NCBI GenBank assembly: GCA_007258455.2
Contig: VDFB02252616.1
Span: 122,655,394-122,719,393, forward strand
Length of the DNA: 64,000 nt
Origin: Sequoia sempervirens
Lineage: Eukaryota > Streptophyta > Pinopsida > Cupressales > Cupressaceae
Direction of reading: 5' to 3'
Part shown: positions 12,746 through 24,796 of the stretch, one piece after another
Numbering within the stretch: the first letter of the stretch is position 1
How the letters are laid out: each line of letters opens with the position of its first letter
Position numbers and translations under genes: made by a program
The notes under the pieces: model-generated
Database searches by the model: none
What the model saw: the letters and a program-made list of their open reading frames with translations, nothing else
Told to the model about the DNA's origin: nothing

Positions 12746-12936
12746 ATCTTTAACTTGGTATTTACCTAGTTGAAATTTGCCATAAATATTACATAATTAT
12801 TATAACCATTTTATTGCAATTTATAAATTAATGTACACATGACTATTAAATGGCAAATATGTCATTATGCAACAAATAAGACAAATGAGATGCTACCATG
12901 TTAAAGAAAAATTAATGTAAACAAATACTTGAACAA

Positions 12937-13500
12937 TCATTGACACATTATGTGCCCTCTTATTGGCATCCATGGAGGAATGTTATTGTTGTTAACAAAA
13001 TCAGGCCACATCGAGTAAATAGATCTCAACTCTCCAAATGGATTGACACCATCTGCTCCCAATGAAAGTATGAGATTATGAGGTTCTTTAAAGTGTGGCC
13101 ATTTTTCCTCCATGTCCCTAAATGCAGAACCATCCATAGGAATTTGAAGAAAGTCATCTCTACTTCTATTTCATGCATGGTAATCCACAAATTGTGCTAA
13201 GCTTTCACACCTAAATAATCGTTGCATACGTGGAATAATGGGAATATAATGAAGAATCTTACGAGGCACCTTTTTTGTTAGTTCATCTATTTGATATCTA
13301 CTGATATGACATTCTGGGAATTCTATTGCAAATTCATGTTGTTTATGATATTTAACATGACCATTGGGTATGCATCTATTGCTTGATACTCCATTCTGAT
13401 ATCTTTCATAATGCTAGATAAATCGCAGTATGAGTGAGGTAAAATATTTGATGGTGGTAACAAAAATTCAATAGTCAATCTACAACAAAAATAATTTATT
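12937..13500 (-). pseudogene. TNP2: TNP2 transposase_21 region, N-proximal part
   Basis: Minus-strand translation gives LPHSYCDLSS...MEYQAIDA, then after one frameshift near 13370 NGHVKYHKQHEF...FPECHISRY..., VPRKILHYIPIIPRMQRLF, a premature TGA, and MDGSAFRDMEEKWPHF...LSLGADGVNPFGE..YSMWPDF...NNIPPWM. The DGxNPFG, Y/H-S-x-WP and N-I/L-PPW motifs are hallmarks of the plant transposase_21 family, and the order and spacing match. The frameshift and the stop show that it is dead. Confidence 0.85.
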
Positions 13501-14666
13501 AATATAAAGAATATTAATGGTACATATTTCATCCAAGTTATTTACTAGTGATGAACTAACAACAATTAAAATAGATGAAAAAAGATGACATATATTGTAA
13601 TGCCCCCGCCACGCAACCCTAGGGGAAGTTGCAACTACTAAACAAATGCATAATTTTTTTTTTGTTTAATTACAAATACAAGTATGATCACAACCCCACG
13701 CCAACAATCCCCTAAGGTTATGAGATAAATATAATTAAATCACAAATTAATACAACATGCATGAAATGAAACATAACGACATTCACTTAACTAATTAAAG
13801 CACATACATTCCATACATGAGATTTTCATTAAGACCATTAGATCCATCATGGTTACCAAAGACAAAAGTTATAAGATTATAATTACATCTCTCATTCCCA
13901 GAATGAGGTAAGACAATAACATGATGGCTTATTACAATTTCCACCTCAATAACAATGAGGGTAAAGAAAAAATACAAGATCAACTATCATAAATGAATCC
14001 AAGGTAGCAACTTGATCCCACAAGCTCTCCAACACGAAAGTCTCATCCACATAAGCCAATGCTAAAACAACAGAGTATGGTGCATGTTCCACCCAACCAA
14101 GTGATACCCGAAGGCTCACCCCCCGTGCTAGGAGATAGTAACAAGGGTTTCAAGTCAAGACCAACAACCTCTAAACATAGGCAACATGACTCAACTGAAA
14201 AAGAATACGAACATGACATCACATGACACAAAGGTTACTATGCTTCCAGTTTTGAAATAATAATCACTTCACGAATACAAACATAATGTTGACCTAAGAG
14301 AAGTGTCATCACAATGTTGCATTACATATCCTAGCAAGTATTCCTAGGTCCCGGCGCCCATCTTGGGATATCTTGGTAACCTCTAACGACTCCCGGCCCC
14401 ACATGCAAACCAATGCAGAATTAGTTATCTTTCAAAGGGACAAGATAACGATCTTGCCATTCTAGGCCTTCCTATCTCATCCCAACTCTATACAAGCACT
14501 TACATCCATGAGAGAGGCAAAATTAATCTTTTTAAATGTTGGTACCCCTATGCTAATTAATTGGTTTAACTTTTCACTGAATTAACTAACTTACATTGAG
14601 ATCTCTTGGCACCACTTTGTGTGCTGACCCTCGATGCAAGCCACTTCTCTAAGACAACACATGGAA

Positions 14667-14766
14667 NNNNNNNNNNNNNNNNNNNNNNNNNNNNNNNNNN
14701 NNNNNNNNNNNNNNNNNNNNNNNNNNNNNNNNNNNNNNNNNNNNNNNNNNNNNNNNNNNNNNNNNN
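14667..14766. other. Scaffold gap (100 N)
   Basis: Exactly 100 N within the minus-strand LTR retrotransposon remnant; the true length is unknown. Confidence 0.95.
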
Positions 14767-15088
14767 TTGCTAAATGGTCCAGTATGTAACTCAAGTCATT
14801 CACCTTATTTACTTAAAATGACGGATCGAGTTTAGATTAGGATTTCTTGAATAAATACTTCCTTGACCCATTTATAATGGTCAATTCTTGATCCTTTAGG
14901 ATTTTACAAACTAGTTGGGTTGGATAATTATCACTAAGTTCCTGTTTATTGCACCATTTAAGTCCCTTAGAATTTACCTTAACAACATTTTATTCTAACT
15001 ATCATTTGAGGTGGTTTGCCCATTTATCTGCGTGCTCATAATACTTAATTCCTAATTTAATCCCAGAGTTCCCTAGTGTTACAACCTA

Positions 15089-15102
15089 GGGCTCTGATAC
15101 CA
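15089..15102 (-). other. Primer-binding site for initiator tRNA-Met
   Basis: The minus strand reads TGGTATCAGAGCCC, complementary to the 3' end of plant initiator methionine tRNA, two bases after an LTR end at 15105. This is the standard priming site for reverse transcription in many plant LTR retrotransposons, and it fixes the orientation of the element. Confidence 0.8.
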
Positions 15103-15112
15103 AGTGTCATGC

Positions 15113-16440
15113 CTGAAATTTTCAACCAGAAAACCCAACAATTTTTTTTTATTTATTTACACACACATATAACCTTGCTCACTAACATTTGTGCATGCAC
15201 ATAGTCACTAGGTATGTGCACTGAATAGTGTGGGACATGCCTCCTCATAACATACTTATCTTCCAAGACTGTGATGTGAGAATACAATATATTTAGGTGT
15301 ATGTAGCCCCTCACGCACACTTACAAAAAACATTGGGTTGGCATTTAACCTAGACAGAGAAGTAACTAGGTTAAAACGAAAGGATATCATTAAAGTATAT
15401 ATGTTTCCAAGTAGCAATATTATTATTTTTGAGTCGATAGGAAGAATACAATTTTAGTAACGCTCTTCATATTTTGACCATTCTAAATTTATTCACTTGA
15501 TGTGATTTTCAAATGATTTGAGCTATTAATGATATTAATATAATTTCAATATACTAATGTTAATATTATGACCAATGCAAAACATTTCCATTCACTTACA
15601 AATAATTTCTATTTAATATAAATATAAATAATACATACAAGAAAATTATATATATAATTAATTTAGTCATAAGAATATACCTAAATTAAATTATATTCAT
15701 ATAAATATAAGTATTTCAAAAAGAAGAAGTATACGTAATTAGAGTAAAGGCATAAATTAAGTTCTTGCTAAATCTAAAAAGTAAAGCTTATATTATAAAT
15801 TTTAAATTAAAAGAAAAAAGACATATAACACATCATCTAGCAAGTTCCCCTATTCAAGATTAACTTCCCCATTCAGACACTTATAAAATATTCTATGGAT
15901 TTTATTTAAGCTTTTATTTTATGTGACTTTATTGACTTATATCTTTCTTTCATGCATTATCTTTTGGGAAGCTAAACAAATGTGAATACTTAAATGATAC
16001 GGATGTTTTGTAATAAGTTCGTTCTTTTTAAACTTCTAATTCAACGAAATTGACAATATTAAATCTCATTCTACTAAACTTTTAACGCAACCATATTCAC
16101 AATTTTAATATTGCTGATACACTACTTTAACCCTGTCAATAATTCCAACTGTAAATTTTACATATTCCTATAATATCGGCATGATTAAGGTAACCTGAAC
16201 ACCTACGCCAAGAATCATTAACCGTTATTTACTCTCTACCAGTGTTTACTAACCGCCTCTGCAAAATTTAATTGATGGCAATAAATTTATTTATTTAGTA
16301 ACTATTTATTATTAGTCACCCATTCTTACTGCCTTAAGTTGCCCTCATTTATTTCACCTCCCAAATTAGGGTAAAAGTAAAATAAAATAAATAAGTAAAA
16401 TAAAATCTATCTTACACTATTTTAATTGCACACGCTATCA
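15113..16440. other. AT-rich sequence, no gene; may include LTR of the flanking element
   Basis: This stretch should contain the rest of the 5' LTR of the minus-strand element whose boundary is at 15105, but its outer end is not evident. Beyond about 15400 the sequence is very AT-rich, with ATATAT-type runs near 15640-15720. No coding signal is visible. Confidence 0.3.
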
Positions 16441-17700
16441 ATTGACGTGCAGGCAGCTGGAAGAAAAAAAAAAATCGGGTAACTGCAGTGCTGAGACATT
16501 TATTAGCTGGCTAGAATTTACTCCCGACTTGCGCCTTCAAGCTACTGCCAGAGTATTAAATAATTCCAGAGCAAAATTTATTTGGGATGTGATGGGTTAA
16601 TGGCGTGCATTGGCAAGTGCAAGTATAAGCTATGAAGGTGCAGTAACGCTTCTACTATGTCGTATTGTACTTGTTCCTATTGTTGCTTGTTGCGTTAAAT
16701 GCTACTCTTTCTTGTTTTAATTGTGATTATCTGTTTTTCCTTTAACTAACAGCGTGCAATCATTGTTGACCATTGAGCTTAAAGGTGAGATTTTACTTCA
16801 GACTAGAATGAAGGGTCATGAGATTGGTAGAAAGGACTGAAGGTTCTGATGCAGACATTCAGAAGTAAATGTTGTTCTCTACCAGCCATAAATGAATACA
16901 ATCTGCAATCTTACCTCAGTTATGGTAATAATGAAATGGATGATGATAACTTCACGGTAATAGACAACCATTCAAGATTATTAATAATAGGAAGACTTTG
17001 GCCTGAGCGCATTAACTCCACTACTCTACCAGCCCATACTGGTGAAAGTGACATTATACTTAAGATCTTATCCGCCGATTTACTGCAGATATCTAAAGAA
17101 TTTTTATTCTTTTTTTTTGCTCAACACATGGTTGCATTTATGTTGGCTTCAAGCATCTATTGACTAACATTTTGTTGTTCAGAGGAAAGCACTTGAAATT
17201 TAATTTGAGTAACTACCTAAACCGCTATTTAGTGCGCCTTTAATGGTTGATAGACAAGGATAACGATAGATGAGGGAAATCCATTAAAGTCATTGGAATA
17301 GTGTTCAGACTATTCACCAACCAGGCCAATGAACTAATCCCTTCCCAGCATAAATGGTTGCCAAGAACTAATAGAAATGTTGAATGTGCCCCAAAATGGC
17401 ATGGATAAATCATCTCAAAGAAACGATGGGAGCCCTAATCCGTAACCGGCACCATGAGCCACATGCATAAGGAGGACGCAGGCAACATACTGAGTGGGTT
17501 ACTGGATTGCATTCCGTAACTCCAAGGCGTATACCCTGGCGAGACATCCTCTCCCTCTCGCGTTTAATGGATAAATATGGATGAATAAGGTGTGATCGAT
17601 TGGCTTTTACTCTAGGGCAAAGATATGAGAGAGGCACCTCCAGATCTAAAGTTGGCGAGGCAAACTCAATTCTACAACAAATGAGATTACTGCATTTACT
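16441..17700. other. Less AT-rich island with two unassigned ORFs
   Basis: Base composition shifts to a more balanced mix here. On the + strand an ATG frame at 16849-17163 encodes 104 residues with an NNEMDDDNF patch near residues 27-35 and a Phe-rich end. A splice-acceptor-like pyrimidine tract and CAG lie near 16735-16752. On the minus strand an ATG at 17547 opens 45 codons rich in Arg, Cys and Pro. I recognise neither product. The island could be a fragment of a low-copy gene, or only a piece of a different repeat. Confidence 0.25.
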
Positions 17701-19940
17701 ACTTTGTCATTAATTTATGTATTTCTTAGGCATAGAGTATTTCTAATAAAATCTGTTGGAGTCTATAGAAATAGCATTACTGTCATCTAATCTTTTTACA
17801 TTTCCATTAATATATCTCTCTTTATGTTTCTAAAAGAAAAGAAAACAAATGAATAGCTATATCCAATCTATGGAATTGCAGATCTTTCTGGGTAGATTTC
17901 AGGAAGAGACAACATATATATACATATCCATAAATATTTAAACAATATTAATGTGTATATAGGGGTTGAATAAATTATGCATGCAACTATCATTTCATAC
18001 TCCTAGTTACTCTTCAATAATAGGGGTACCCGCAGTTGATTTATTTCTGCTTATGGCTAGTAAAGGTGTTTAGAACAGAAAGTGTTTCCTACTTAATTTA
18101 GTGAAACAAGTTACACATTAAACTCCGATGAGACCGTATACCACTGTATTTTCTAAATAATGTTTCTTTATATTTAATATACACATATTGTACAAAACAA
18201 GAGGAGGCATTTTTATATCCAAAACATAATACATTGAACCAGACATTACAATACCCCCATACTCTATTCTTTTGCATTATATATCCACAATATCATATAA
18301 CTATATTTCTATTGTTACACTCATTTTAAATTTTATTTTTTTTCTCTAAACAAAGAACTACATATTAACACAAGGGCAACACCATGACAGTATGGACTTT
18401 CAACTTTCAATACGGTGATATTGTAATATGATCTGATTTTAATGAAACCAACCTACAAAGGTTTTCAAAATGCCTTCACATGAGAGATGAACAACAAATG
18501 TTATCATTTTATTTTGAACATTCTAGGAAAATGAAAAGAATACTTTTTATACTAAAACTTTTGTTTTTTTGTTTTCATTTCATCTCTCTTTTTCATTGCA
18601 AGGAGATACAAGTATATCTATTAGACTTCCAATTTTTATAACTTATCATTGACAAAATACATCATTTTGAAAGCTAATAAACATGGTCTTGCTCACCACC
18701 CTACCACAATGGCATCATGGAGCCTCGTGTGCTCTAGCCATACCCCCGAGCAAGAATTATTTCAACCTCAAGATGATGAATGAGGCCTTCTCAAATGTTT
18801 ACGAAGGAATGTAAATAGTGCAACATTTTTGTGACATACATATTGTCTCTTTACTCACCATATTCAACAAAAGCCCACACAAATATATCACTCTCTTGCA
18901 ACAACTAAACAAGGGAAGATGGTGATAGAAAAACTTATCTCTTTGCTTTGGGTGTTGGGATTTAACTCTTTAATCCCTCTTTCATCTCCAACCAAGCCAT
19001 TTGGATCCCTCTCTTTCCAAGAGGACTCCTCTCACCTTCTCATTCTTCTTTCCATCTTCTCTCAAGTTCTCCAAAAGGAGAAGTGGGTAACACCCCACTC
19101 ATTCTTCCTCTCTAAATTATATAGGAGTTACAACTTGCAAATTTAGGTGGGGAGATGTGAAGTGTACCTACCTCCATCAATGAGAGTATTTTCCTTATTA
19201 AATAGGAAACATGCACTTGGACAACCCCTCTATCTTTCCATCCCATCCTCTCTTCAAAACTCGTCACTCTCCATCATGAGGACTTATCAAGGGTCAAATC
19301 ATGTCCTAGGGGCACTATTTTATGCCTACTTGACCCCTACCACTATGGTATAGACCCTAGGGGGTTTATTTTTGCATCCCCACCCAAGAAATTGACCAAC
19401 CACCCTCTTTAAAGACCCATTTAAGGACCTATCCGAGTTTCAACTTGGATAATGGTTTCTAAAACTTATCCCCCAACTTACAACTCACTTGGCACACAAA
19501 TAAATACCTTCTCAACTCAAAATATAAATCATCCCTTTTATATCAACTTGTTAACTTTATTTCCTTCTAAGCCTTGAAAGGGGGTCAAATTCATGACCAT
19601 AAGAAGATGTCTTTTGAAATACTCAATGGTCTTCCCTTCTTGTACTGACTCTTCCTTTCCTGCACATTACCAATGAAACCATAAGAAACAATCATATATC
19701 ATGTTATTCTGGTAACTAGAATAAGGTTTAAGTTTGCAACCATTTCATTTACAATTTAAGCTCATATTCACAATTTATGATTCCTAACTCCTTCATGGTA
19801 GCATAAGTAAAATGTTAGAATGAAAGAAAGAATGTTATCAAATAATCACACTATTTTCATCCACAATACATCTTGCCATCTATTTAGGAACACATAATAT
19901 AGATTACAACTTTACTAATCACATGCATGGTGGGGCCTTA
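17701..19940. other. No gene supported; C/T-rich stretch 18900-19420
   Basis: 17701-18890 is AT-rich without structure that I can define. 18900-19420 is pyrimidine-rich, with two short open frames (18919-19146 ATG start; 19147-19353) that resemble no protein I know; in this genome such sequence is often LTR. Poor support for any call. Confidence 0.25.
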
Positions 19941-20560
19941 CAACACCCGCCCATGATATCGCAATCCCTGTAATTGCTGATCGTGGGATAGCGGGCGCCG
20001 TTGATCTTGTTCCTTTAACACAATCGCCAACCATGTCGTTAACCTTCGAGCAGCTTTTCCAATGAGATTATAACATATCCATGGATTTAGAACATGTGCA
20101 TCTCGAGAACACTTTAGTAATCCACCCCTTAATACATTTAAAGCTAGATAGTGTTTCCTTTACTCTTTAGGCTTCATCAGATGAGACGCGTGGCTTCATG
20201 ATGATTTTGCAATCAACCCAAGCACTATCGCCGGATGGCGATGGAATGGCTCAGATCAAATGGTAGTTGGTCAGCGATAGCTCAAAATTTGATCCCCGGA
20301 TAGGACCATTGGCACCCACAGTGATTTCATGATCCTTGAATTCCCCGATCACAAGATGGTGGGAACCATTGATATCTGTAGGAAATAGATCAACATCAGC
20401 ACTAAATCAACCCTTGAGCTCCCCCAAATAGGACACATGGCGCCCACCCATGATTTTGCGATCCTTGAATTCCCGATCACGGGATGGCAGGCACCGTTGA
20501 TATCTGCAGGAAATAGATCAATGACAACACTAAATCAAACCTTGCAAAATAAAACATTCA
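19941..20560. repeat. Tandem repeat with GATCACGGGATGG-type core
   Basis: Two clear units, about 20325-20420 and 20450-20545, share 'gatccttgaattcc', a GATCAC(A/G)(A/G)GATGG core and a tail of 'gaaatagatcaa...actaaatcaa', giving a period of about 120-125 bases. A more diverged relative lies at 19955-20010 ('tgatcgtgggatagcgggcgccgttgatc'-like). The composition is GC-richer than the neighbours. A related 'cgtgatatca' core occurs near 6.5-6.8 kb. Confidence 0.65.
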
Positions 20561-20589
20561 TTAAAAGGAGAAGTAGGCATTACTAAGCG

Positions 20590-20760
20590 GATGACAAATA
20601 AAACAAGAGTTGCAGGGTAGCGAAGTTCCTGCCAAAAAGTTATTAAATAGTTATGTTTTAAGAAGTTAGAAACAAAATTATTGATGTGGTGGGACTCTTG
20701 TGTAAGAAGAACAAATGATTAAAGATTGTATTTGTTGTTATAACTTTAGTTGTAATATAT
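20590..20760. repeat. Two blocks shared, inverted, with 36.4 and 37.4 kb
   Basis: Block A (about 20600-20635, containing GTAGCGAAGTTCCTGCC) is the inverted match of 36410-36445. Block B (about 20715-20757, 'caaatgatta...tgtatttgttgttataac') is the inverted match of 37420-37465. Here the blocks are about 90 bases apart, there about 1 kb. These are probably the ends of a repeat family that also includes the fold-back element at 29.6-31.1 kb, which carries the same TGGCAGGAACT motif. Confidence 0.6.
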
Positions 20761-22640
20761 TAAATTATATTTTTAGATGAACCATAATATTTACATATAT
20801 ATTGTATATATATTATAATATTATCATGATGTTAAAATTATATATTAGATATTATATATGTTACATATGTATTATATAGTGTATATATTATAATATGTTG
20901 TGAAATTAATATAATATATTAAAATATTGTTTATTTGTTATTGTAGATTTATATTATATAATTTTAATTGGCAGGTGGAAAATATAAAAATAGACTGACT
21001 AAGTTAAATGATTTATATTGGTAACATAGGAGACAAAAATTAAGAGAAAATATGTTATTCAACATTATAAAAAATAAAACAATATACTACTTATAACACT
21101 ATTTTTTCATGAAGTGACTATTTAAATTTCAAATAAAAACATAAATATTAAAATATATAACATAAATTTTAATTTATTTTAAAATATAAAAATTAATTAA
21201 AATGTGGTAATTTGTTTTTAGAGTTTAGACTTAGATTTCTATTTTCCCTATTTTTATTATTTTGATCTTGCATGCTTACATTAACCATAATTCATTGATA
21301 CATGGAGGTAAATATTTTTAAGTTTTGATTAATCGAAAAGGTAAGTATTAAAAGATTGAATAAAATTGAAAATCATAATATAAAAGATTGATTCAAGAAG
21401 AAAATTATTAAAATTAAAAATTGTTTATCCATTAATAATTAAAATGTAAGATAATAAAAAATTAAAACTGAGTTGAGAATTTTTGTCATAATTATTATAG
21501 TGGATCTTAAACAATTATTCTTTTTGGAAATATCAAAACTAAGAATGAAACCAACATAAAATTTTAATAAAAGTATATATCAATAAAATGATGTGTACAC
21601 TAAGTTAAAGCTTGACTATATTGCTAGTCAAATAGTATGTAGGGAAAGCGAAAACTAAGAGATAGAAATATTTAACAAATAAAAATATATACTATCTATA
21701 GCAACAATTTTTTGGGGGCTAGAAATTTATAAATTATAGGTTGAATGGTAAGGCTAACAATTTTTGTTGTGGTTTGTATTTTTCTTCTGTGCTTTGTTTG
21801 TGCTAGGCTGTTGCCCATCTGTCTTTCACTCTCTTTGTTTATGCTTATGTTTCTCCTTTTAGTTGTTTAGTTGTTTTGTGGGTTGAGGTGTCTATGCTTT
21901 TCTAAACAAAACCATTTTAAAATTAGAGAATTATGCTCATTAGTCCCGAATGCTATGCAAAAAATAAATAAATAAATAAATAAAAAGTTTTACTTTGTAA
22001 AATTGGAAAACCTAATTATTAAAATGATGAGTTTGTTTATATTAAAAGAAAGGTAAAGATCACATGAATTATTCACACTTAAAAAATTGGAAAACATCCT
22101 ACTTATAGCAACACATTTTTTTCACTTATTAAATAGTGACTAGTAAAATTCCTAATAAAATAAATAAATATTATAGTATAGCATAATAGCTCAAATTCCT
22201 GAATTAATTTAAAAATATAGAAATACAATTAAAGAATAAAATAGTGCCACTGCCACTAACCTAAAATAATGAAAAAAGAGATAAAAAGTCTTACTTTATA
22301 AAATTGGAAAGTCATTCAGCATCTTATAGAAACTAAAAATATATACCTTTACTTGGTAAAATTGAAAAACCTAATTATTATATTAGCACATTTTTATGTA
22401 TTAAGAATGTAGAAATTATTATTTTAAAAAATATTATTTATTAAAAATTTAACTCTTTTTTTATGCCGAGAGGCGTTCTACAGTGAAAGCATTCAAGGAA
22501 TATTCTCCGTTAAGTTTTTGAAACTGCATTAAAATTGACGTTTTTGTTGGCTGTCATGAGTGGTGGCAATTATAATTCTTCCATAGTTAAATTCTAAAAA
22601 AAAATTTGAACCTCATATAAAGTCTGGTGCTGAGCAAGTT
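20761..22640. other. Very AT-rich sequence with (AAAT)n microsatellite
   Basis: No gene. ATATAT runs dominate 20760-20950, and 21961-21985 is a short (AAAT)n array. Words such as 'ttttactttgtaaaattggaaaacctaattatta' recur near 21985, 22295 and 22345, so a diverged repeat with imperfect spacing is present. Confidence 0.4.
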
Positions 22641-22879
22641 AATATTTTAAGCATAAATTATCATCATAAAAGTCTCGATCATCTTGGTTGAACGTGTTTT
22701 CCTGAGTTGAGGGCCCTAAATCCCAGGTATGGAGGCAAAGTAGGAGAAGGGTGTGGTCAAGCTGGAGGAGTGGACGTGATCTGGTGGAGAAAAAAAGAAG
22801 ATTTACTATCTTATTATCATCTTAATATTTTTATTATCAAGCTTGACTTCTGAAGGGGAGTTCGAGAAATTGAAGGAGG

Positions 22880-23095
22880 TAGTTATTGTAACGACCCATC
22901 ATTCAATCGATCTCCTTAGCCTTTGGAAGGAGAAAATCTTGGCTATCGGGAAAAATAGCAGAGATAGAGGATTCGGGAAAAAGAAAATCTATATTCTGAA
23001 TATAGATAGGCCCTGAAGGAGTTCGACGAGTCTATAAATGAGCAGAGCTAAGCAAAGCAGAGACGTCTTCAATACAAATTGCACAAAATGAAAGG
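22880..23095 (+). promoter_or_regulatory. Possible pol II promoter with TATA box
   Basis: TCTATAAATG at 23031-23040 is a good plant TATA box in a locally GC-richer stretch. A 10-bp palindrome arm pair (ATCTATATTC/GAATATAGAT) lies just upstream at 22987-23007. An ATG about 50 bases downstream (23088) opens only about 26 codons. A transcript could start near 23065, coding or not. Evidence is composition and motif only; an LTR promoter fragment is an alternative. Confidence 0.3.
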
Positions 23096-23368
23096 GTTTG
23101 AAGTTCCTTACACCTGTAGAGCATCGTTGCTTGGGAAGCTCAGATTTTATAGGCACGTTTGCTGAAAACTTCTTGCATTTTGAAGCAAAGAAAGTATTAG
23201 TATTTTCTAAAACAATAAATGATGCTACATATAGTTTAGTATTGTTTTGTATTACTGGAGATTTTATTATGTATCTGTAGTGCCTTTCCAATCCAATATA
23301 TTGAACAATGCCATTCTGGGTCCATTAGATGTAATCAGTATCAGAGGAGAATTGATATGTTTTGTGAG

Positions 23369-23474
23369 AGATTGTTTCCATCTTTTGACATCCTTTTTCT
23401 ACTTTCATTCATGTTTAACTAAGATTGTTTCCATCTTTTGACATCTTTTTTCTACTTTCATTCATGTTTAACGA
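23369..23474. repeat. Perfect-looking 53-bp tandem duplication
   Basis: The 53 bases beginning 'gattgtttccatcttttgac' are repeated immediately, with about two substitutions. The duplication is young compared with the other repeats in the window. Confidence 0.9.
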
Positions 23475-24072
23475 AAACTTAAAAACGTTTTGAAGTGTTT
23501 TTGAAAACATCCAAACCCACCATGGAGAAATACAGTGATATTATGTTGCATGAATTGTTTTGCGCACAGACAAAATTGCATCTTGTGTTTCATGCATTCC
23601 AGTTTAGTCCCACTCTACACAGCCTAGTTATAAATAATAGATTTCATATTTTCATCTTCTTTTTTTATAAATCTACTAAAGTGGATGAACCCAACTGTGC
23701 AAATGAATTAGCATAGAAAAGGAAATACCTAAGTTTTTAATGTTTTGTACTACTGAAGCATCTGGTTGAGTATGAAAGAAGCTTCTACTGCACGTTTCTA
23801 GTCTGATGGATGAGGATCCTTTTTGTCTATTCCCAATACCAACATTCCCGAGTGTCATGCGTGGTGTATGTTATTCGTGTCCAAGCTCTTTCTGTTATTG
23901 TACTTCAATGGAAACATCAATGAACAGAAGGGAACAAATAATAAGGTGATAGCTTTCAAAGGCGGTGACATATTCCACTTTAACGGTTTGGTGTCCCTAT
24001 GGGGAAGGAGCAAGAGAGTGTGAGTGGTGGCTTGCTTTTTATTTTTATTTTTGAATTGCTTTCTTAATTTGT

Positions 24073-24108
24073 AATCTCAGTAGATACATAAATGGGTGAT
24101 TAAATATC
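24073..24108. repeat. Flanking direct repeat of the telomere-like array (upstream copy)
   Basis: 'taatctcagtagatacataa' and the following bases ('atgggtgattaaatat') recur at 24759-24796 with four or so changes, exactly where the telomere-like array begins. The repeat may mark an insertion boundary or a duplication of the array's edge. Confidence 0.6.
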
Positions 24109-24796
24109 TGTGAATATCTTATGAATTTTGAATAGGGAGTGGGATATCTTATTAAGTTCATCTTTTTACTATGTAGCATATAATGTGATCTGGACCTTAG
24201 CACAGGTATAACCACATTGCTTAAATAGCTCCATGCTTCTCAAAGTTTGTAGCAGGTATTACATAATGGTGCAAGTGTTATAAGTATTTCATCTAAAGAC
24301 TTCATGCTACCACCTTTTCTCTATCAGAGGTTGTCCCTTTTCCCACTAGTCTTAAGTCTCTTAAAGTATTCATACTACCATCAAGATTGTGGGAGACCAT
24401 CCTTTTTTGCTATCCTCATATACTGCCTTAAATGTATAGTCCTTCTATCTGTCCTTCCGAACCAAAATCATGCATTTCATCACGAGTAGTTGATGGCTGA
24501 TAGTAAGACCAAAGAAATGATAAGGATGCCTTATATCTTGTCAAATTATTTGGGAGCTAAACATCATAGCATTTAAGAGAGCTCGTTGATCATGTAAATC
24601 ATGTCATGTAAAGTGTACGCCTCACAGAGATGTTATTGCATGCAATTCTATGACCACGACTATGCACAAATGGATTCGTCGAAAAAGCTTTAGGAAACCT
24701 CAAGAAAATGCAATGGCAGGTGTAAAGCCAGGTCGAATTAATATTATTAGGCACATATAATCTCAATAGATACATAAATGGGCGAGTAAATATTTA

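Larger units (their letters stand above)
8793..13500 (-). pseudogene. TNP2: Decayed CACTA (En/Spm) TNP2-type transposase
   Basis: Reading the minus strand from 13500 down to 8793, conserved parts of the plant CACTA transposase appear in their normal order: transposase_21 region (13500-12937 and 12745-12551), the middle region (12420-12200 and 11960-11640), DUF4218 (11305-10838), then DUF4216 and an acidic tail (9545-8793). The intact family protein would catalyse cut-and-paste movement of CACTA elements in the nucleus. This copy has many frameshifts and stops and an 821-bp TIR element between its DUF4218 and DUF4216 parts. Original introns probably explain some spacing. The usual N-terminal transposase-associated domain was not found; an LTR remnant occupies the place where it would be expected. 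The terminal CACTA repeats of this copy were not located. Confidence 0.85.
13596..15112 (-). mobile_element. LTR retrotransposon remnant on the minus strand
   Basis: On the minus strand a primer-binding site lies at 15102-15089, preceded by an LTR end reading GGCATGACA. The lower boundary at 13596 reads, on the minus strand, GGGGGCATTACA, the same kind of LTR terminus (...CA). The sequence between is somewhat GC-richer than the surroundings (14330-14480) and contains a 100-N gap, but no gag or pol motif survives. The start of the upstream LTR above 15112 was not located. This remnant lies just upstream of the CACTA transposase remnant and may have displaced its 5' part. Confidence 0.55.
23096..24758. 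other. No recognised gene; short frames only
   Basis: Several frames of 60-73 codons (23098-23280, 23495-23716, 23823-24023, 24304-24489) overlap or lie in tandem without any known domain. They could be decayed exons downstream of the candidate promoter, but no splice pattern ties them together. I make no functional claim. Confidence 0.3.
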
